NCBI GenBank assembly: GCA_002794735.1
Contig: NBAZ01000006.1
Location: 496,001-560,000 of the forward strand
DNA length: 64,000 bases
From: Pyrrhoderma lamaoense
Taxonomy: Eukaryota; Basidiomycota; Agaricomycetes; Hymenochaetales; Hymenochaetaceae
Reading direction: 5' to 3'
The position numbers were made by a program, and so were the translations under genes. Under the pieces are notes generated by a model. The model was not told the DNA's origin. It worked only from the letters and a program-made list of their open reading frames with translations, and did not search any database. This document shows, in pieces, positions 59,127-64,000 of this stretch (positions within the stretch are counted from its first letter, which is position 1; every line of letters begins with the position of its first letter).

Positions 59127-59478
59127 TACAGTGGTATGACACAAGTTTTTGCGCGTCTATTTTTTGATGTATTTCGCGATTTAAGTACTCAATTTTAATT
59201 TTCAACACTTCAAAAAATTCAAGCAACCTTGTAATACATTAAGAAATGTTCATGTAAAAAATTAGACCAGTTTATTAAGTGAGAAGTCGAGAACTCGAAA
59301 AATGAGGGTCTCACTATATGCGCAAAAAATGAGCACTTTTTCGACACATTTTGGACCATAGAAATTCAACAACTTATTTTTACATTACAAAAATTTGGTA
59401 TATTATAGATATCTACAATACCTTTCTGGTCTGAATTTATGAGATTTTTCGGTATGTTGTGTGAGGCTTGATGAGATG
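59127..59478 (+). repeat. Left inverted arm of the fold-back element
   Basis: Begins TACAGTGGTATGACACAAG and ends near TGTGAGGCTTGATGAGATG. It pairs with 59562-59904 read in reverse complement. Confidence 0.8.
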
Positions 59479-59561
59479 AAAAAGATCTATAGGATAAAAA
59501 TATGAAAATTTACTAGTATTTTTTCAGAAAAAACAATGTTTTTTACATTTTCAAACTTTCT

Positions 59562-59904
59562 TGTCTCACCAAGCCTCACACAACATACCAAAAAATCTCA
59601 TAAATTCAGACCAGAAAGGTATTGTAGATATCTATAATATACCAAATTTTTGTAATGTAAAAATAAGTTGTTGAATTTCTATGGTCCAAAATGTGTCGAA
59701 AAAGTGCTCATTTTTTGCGCATATAGTGAGACCCTCATTTTTCGAGTTCTCGACTTCTCACTTAATAAACTGGTCTAATTTTTTACATGAACATTTCTTA
59801 ATGTATTACAAGGTTGCTTAAATTTTTTGAAGTGTTGAAAATTAAAATTGAGTATGGAAATCGCGAAATACATCAAAAAATAGACGTGCAAAAACTTGAC
59901 TGTA
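59562..59904 (-). repeat. Right inverted arm of the fold-back element
   Basis: Begins near CTCACCAAGCCTCACACAAC and ends GCAAAAACTTGACTGTA. It is nearly identical to the left arm in reverse complement apart from its outer ~40 nt. Confidence 0.8.
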
Positions 59905-60049
59905 CATGTATAACCATGGTTCACATGGCTATTACCTAAGGGTATCCTATGCTGACTTATAAAGCAGACACATCCGGACTGGCTTTTGATATTGTCCTGT
60001 GCTTGCTTATATTTCTCTCTAATTATTCTAATTACATCTATACTTCAGG

Positions 60050-60939
60050 CACAAACTATCTTGGAAAGCCAGCTGATCTGTCTGAGTGAATGAACCGATG
60101 TCCATACACATGTATTTTGCTATATAAATCTATTTTTGTGCCATGTCGATCGGTATATGGAACCTATAACTGCTCAATTACCTTAGAATTTATAGTGTTA
60201 TGTAATTGTGTTCTATGCGCAAGTCTCATGCCGGCAAGAACTCGAGTTTTGTTCGCTTTGAATGAAAATAGCAATAGGAGGAAGTTATGCAACTTATGTA
60301 TTGTATTCCACGCTTTCCGGAGTCTTGCAGATTTGATAGCCTTCAACGATGCTAACCCAGCGCTCGAAGAACCAACAAATATCACTGACCAGTTAGTCTA
60401 CAAGATAAGTTTCCATTCTCTTTACCTGAAGATTAATCTTGAAGCTAACAATGGAAATTTTAAAAATCTTTAAATTGGAAGCTACGGCTGGTTTCAGTGC
60501 TAAATCTTTCCAGTCATATGGGAGCAACCCGAGGAATCGATGCGGCTCTTGAGGCTCATAATCTAGATGCCTTATCCCTACCTGTTCCTGCTAGTAGAAT
60601 CTTGACAGTACCCACAGGTGATTAATCCTGTTTCATGTCCAGAAGGAATATGATTCTTGTACCTTTTTATCTAGTAATCGCGGATATCCAATGGTCACCT
60701 TTTCACCTGGATTCTACCCGGACAACGTCACCACTCAGGGCTAGGGTGTAGACCTCCTCTCATTGTATCCTGCTCCAGGGGTTCCATCCGGCATGTCATC
60801 TAAGGGAACAGCATTTGATGAATTCAAGCTCATCAGCTTTGCATTTCCTTATGAGCAGAAGACGAAGACACGCCTCGCAAAGGAGACTTGCCATGCAGCC
60901 ATACCAAAGATACAACTTCAAGATATCATTGGGAAATAG
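60050..60939 (+). pseudogene. Remnant of a second amidase copy
   Basis: Fragments match the amidase upstream in collinear order. LGKPADLSE followed by a stop where Trp is expected lies at 60060-60089. FRSLADLIAFNDANPALEEP lies near 60315-60380, GATRGIDAALEAHNLDAL near 60525-60570, and GYPMVT, GFYPDN, FDEFKLISFAFPYEQ and AIPKIQLQDIIGK lie at 60690-60939. The signal-peptide, Lys and Ser motif exons are missing, several stops and frame changes interrupt the rest, and PGFYPDN is followed by an in-frame TAG. It is a truncated tandem duplicate. Confidence 0.8.
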
Positions 60940-61078
60940 TATATAGGAAATGAACAGTTATAATACACGAGACTAATCGCATTATCCTGCACAACAGTAT
61001 ATGTACACATATTATGGACTACATGACTTTCCACCCAAATTTTTTAAGGAAGTCATTCTATTATATCAAAAAGCTGAT

Positions 61079-63486
61079 TTACCAAGACCAGCTTCCAAGC
61101 TGTCCCTGAGCCAACACATTCTCAGATCTAATTGTATCGATCACAGTTTTATTTCTGGGAACAAAGCGGCACGGGAAGCTAACGGGCTTGGAGTTGAAAC
61201 CATTTGTGTAGTTCATTGAATCTGGTATGATCTCGTGGCCATGTTCATCGAGAGCAGGGAGTATGTCAAACGCCCACAGGATTCGAGAAATATTGATAAA
61301 GATACTGTTACGGGCGAGATGGGCACCAGGACATACTCTTCTCCCGAACCCGAATGGTAAATCGAAAGTAACGAGCCGTGGATCCTTTGTGTTGAGGAAT
61401 CTTTCTGGAAGAAAGCGATCTGGATCAGGGAACATTACTGGGTCATTCATAATTCCACTGGATGTGATATTATAGTTCAACCGTCAGACTTGGGTAGTCA
61501 CAGTAGTAGAGCAAGGTAGAGGGTGACACATACGCAAGATTTGCAAATACTGTAGATCCCTTGGGGATGAACATGCCTTCATATTCATCATCTGCAGTGA
61601 CCGCGTGTGGAGTTCCACCGAGAACAGCGACTGGCCGCCAACGTAAACTCTCATTTACGATGGCATTTATGTATGGAAGAGAATCGAAGTCATCATACTC
61701 AGGCATGCGAATACCATTCGGACCGCAGATTCTATCTAACTCTTCTTGGCCTCGTCTCATGACCTCTGGATAATGCAACATAGCGACTGGATAAAACTAA
61801 ATTTAGATGATATTAGATGTAAAGATCCGGTTGTACATACGGATGAATGTGCAGAGAGTTCCTGCTGTCTATAGATTGATATATTATTTAGCACCGTAGC
61901 CACCTCTAGATAGGATTTAAGAATACAAACCGTCTCAATCCCAGCCCCAAATGGCGAGGAAACAGAATAAGCCAAGAAGACATCATCCATGCCTAATTTT
62001 TGCTGATTTCTCAGTGCTTCAACTGTCAAACACTCTGGGACCGTTCCTGCTGCTAATCTTGATTTGACATCTCCAACAAGATGTGTATATAACTTCAGAT
62101 CTCTTTGTTTTTGGGATTCGGGTTCACGTCTGAACCATTGTAATGATCTCTGAGTATTATATATATTAGAACAGAAAAAACGGGTGTGGTCATTGTTATT
62201 TACTTACCGGAAGCTTCAATAGCCAAGGCAGAGATTCAACTATATACTTTCCCGGGATGCTTAAAGATAATATATTAGAATATATCAGAGCATAGTTTTC
62301 GATATTGCTGCGAGTAATCAGTATACTTACTTAACGCTATTCAAGTGCAGATGGGCCCGCAGGAAATCAGTAAAGTCTTGATTCTGATACTTAGATCAAA
62401 CCGTAATACCTAGTAAGATCTGATACAAGTCAATATTGAATCATCTATACACCATAAAAACTCGGTCTATAGAAAGCAAAAAAATACGCACAGTCCATAG
62501 CCTTATTATTCTCTACTACAATCCATTCATCAATATTCTCCACTCGTCTGCCATAAGTAACAGAAGTAACAACAGATGCAGCATATCTGAAGGAGATCTA
62601 TCAGCTTCTATCAGTTTGAGTGGGTATGAGTCCGTAATACCTCTGAAGATGACGTTCATAATCAGTTGGATTATCAAGAATCTGTTGCATTGCAACTTTC
62701 GATTCAAGACTCTGTATATCTCTATATTTCATTGCTTGCCTCAAATGGAAGCCTGAGTGCAAGATCTATCACAGTCCCGATATCATTTCAGAGCCTGATC
62801 CATGGACCTGCTATTTAAATTGGTAATAAGCTTTTTGAACATACCTTACGCCATTTACGCCACTCATCACCGTAAGGAAGCATTAGCCCACGTTTATTTT
62901 CGGATAAAATTTCGCCTCTGTGTATGTATAAAGATATTAATAGGTCATTTAATCGGTTCTCCGTTTACTTTCTGAGAATATCTCACGCTACAACAAATCG
63001 TGGTCTACTGGAGTATATGTCTGAGCGCTTTTCAAGTAGATCCCAAGCGGCTTGCGCAGTTCCAAGGACTAGATATATTACTAAATTAGCCAGAGTTATT
63101 TAACCCTAGTAAAAAGCTCACCTATAATAGGTGTGTTTCCAAAGAAAAGAGAAACAACAGGTCCTTCATGAAGTTTATTTCATGCGTATATTAAACCATT
63201 TGAGTTACAATAATATGGAATACAGCATACCAAATTGCTTATTAAGCTGTTCAAAATGACGCCAGGGTTTTACGGCAGGCATCTGATGCTTATTTCCTAT
63301 GAAGGGTAGGCCAAGTGGACCGGGAGGCATCTTGCGTCTTAGGGATATACATCTTGCAGTGTATACCAGAACAAGAATTAACAGTGTACATAGGCTAACG
63401 CTGATGGAATTCGAATTGAGGAGACTAGGTGTATAGTAAGTTGTACGCAAGCCTGAGTGGTTTGTAGCGTCAGAATTAGTATACAT
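61079..63486 (-). CDS. Cytochrome P450 monooxygenase (microsomal, basidiomycete type)
   Basis: Heme monooxygenase of unknown substrate; reduced by CPR at the ER. Start ATG 63484-63486. The N-terminus has a signal anchor (SVSLCTLLILVLVYTA) and the hinge RKMPPGPLGLPFIGNKHQMP. Many short exons follow: GPVVSLFFGNTPII; LGTAQAAWDLLEKRSDIYSS; the C-helix YGDEWRKWRK; QAMKYRDIQSLESKVAMQQI; TYGRRVENIDEW. The I-helix is SPFGAGIET joined to T, giving AGxETT, with its end in a 28-nt microexon (TAGTLCTFI). Then come the ExxR NESLRWRPV, the PERF-like DRFLPERF and the heme loop FGFGRRVCPGAHLAR, with Cys as heme ligand. All checked junctions keep frame and no homopolymer error is needed. The CYP family number cannot be fixed by eye. 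The neighbouring amidase is transcribed convergently, and no other pathway gene is in view. Confidence 0.92.
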
Positions 63487-64000
63487 GATGTTAGGTCACT
63501 AATATATCTTTGCCGTTTTATCAGTCTGGGACTAAACTAAGAGTTTATATACCAAAACAAAAGTACGAGAATTTGGTCAGATGTGCTTCTAGATGTGGAT
63601 GAACGAATTTGCCGCTACCAATCAGTAGATAGGTTTGAAAGTACGTGAATAACCAATAATCATGATTGAATTTCCCACTAAAGTTGAATTCATTCTTATA
63701 AACTCGGAGATATGGTCATATGAGGCATAGGATCGAAACATCGTGAGCTTGCCCTGATCGCCAGCCATTCTAAGATTCTTATATCTTACATAGTACTTAC
63801 TAATGTGTTACATAAGCATTACTTTATCAGATACCGAGAAGTTTCAGTTTACTTGTAACCTATATCAAATATAATCTTCAAACCGACTAAACATTTATGC
63901 TCCGTGTCATTAGAATGATAGAACGATGGATAATAAGAGTACGTAAGCCCTTGAACCATGGCTTGAGCATCACGAGAGAGGTCATGCTACAAAAGGAGTA
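63487..64000. other. Upstream region of the P450 gene, no gene seen
   Basis: AT-rich DNA beyond the P450 start, to the window edge. No conserved motif was recognised. Confidence 0.3.

Larger units (their letters stand above)
59127..59904. mobile_element. Fold-back element with Tc1/mariner-like ends
   Basis: Two inverted arms of ~345 nt flank an ~85-nt AT-rich loop. The ends are TA-CAGT...ACTG-TA, the TA target duplication and terminal CAGT typical of Tc1/mariner elements. Inside the arms I find about one mismatch over ~170 nt compared (TTTTCGG versus TTTTTTGG), so insertion or arm homogenisation is recent. The left end has an extra GGTATGACA-like segment missing from the right end. There is no coding capacity, so it would be a non-autonomous MITE needing a transposase from elsewhere. 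Confidence 0.8.

Noticed and set aside
59905..60049. A third amidase fragment immediately after the fold-back element
   Set aside because: No amidase motif could be read there; similarity starts only at about 60050.

Overview
The window comes from a filamentous fungus, most likely a basidiomycete of the Agaricomycetes. The reasons are dense short spliceosomal introns (mostly 45-85 nt, GT..AG), a full set of eukaryotic core genes, an F-box gene and C2-NACHT-WD40 proteins of the kind common in mushrooms, and AT-rich intergenic DNA. The order and species cannot be read from the sequence.

Positions 1-23,300 are an accessory block. Four tandem paralogues on the minus strand (NWD-A 1657-5671, NWD-B 7938-11548, NWD-C 13618-17386, NWD-D 19396-23218) encode NLR-like STAND proteins with the order C2-like domain, helical region, NACHT ATPase, helical linker, WD40 repeats and a conserved tail. 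The repeat unit is gene plus about 2 kb of spacer. Positions 1-1656 are spacer, so another copy probably lies just outside the left edge. WD40 repeat number differs between copies (about 8, 5, 6 and 7), and the copies carry different lesions. A short Clr2-like gene follows (24398-25186), then about 1.7 kb with no convincing gene and a coiled-coil hypothetical gene (26903-27673).

Positions 27,886-56,035 are mainly conserved housekeeping genes. In order they are thymidylate synthase, the anaphase activator CDC20 (divergent from it, with two MCB-type ACGCGT sites between them), an F-box protein, tRNA-Gln, a predicted mitochondrial protein, the F-box/Sec10-like recyclin RCY1, the splicing factor CLF1, a membrane-anchored coiled-coil protein, the queuine tRNA-ribosyltransferase subunit QTRT2, a small basic protein, a P-loop ATPase, Argonaute, and a membrane-anchored histidine acid phosphatase.

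Positions 56,963-64,000 are accessory again: a secreted amidase, a fold-back element with Tc1/mariner-like ends, remnants of a second amidase copy, and a complete microsomal cytochrome P450.

One technical pattern runs through the window. At least twelve apparent frameshifts in otherwise well conserved genes (CDC20, CLF1, QTRT2, amidase, NWD genes) are each explained by one base missing from a homopolymer run. This looks like sequencing or assembly error and should be settled before any of these genes is called a pseudogene.
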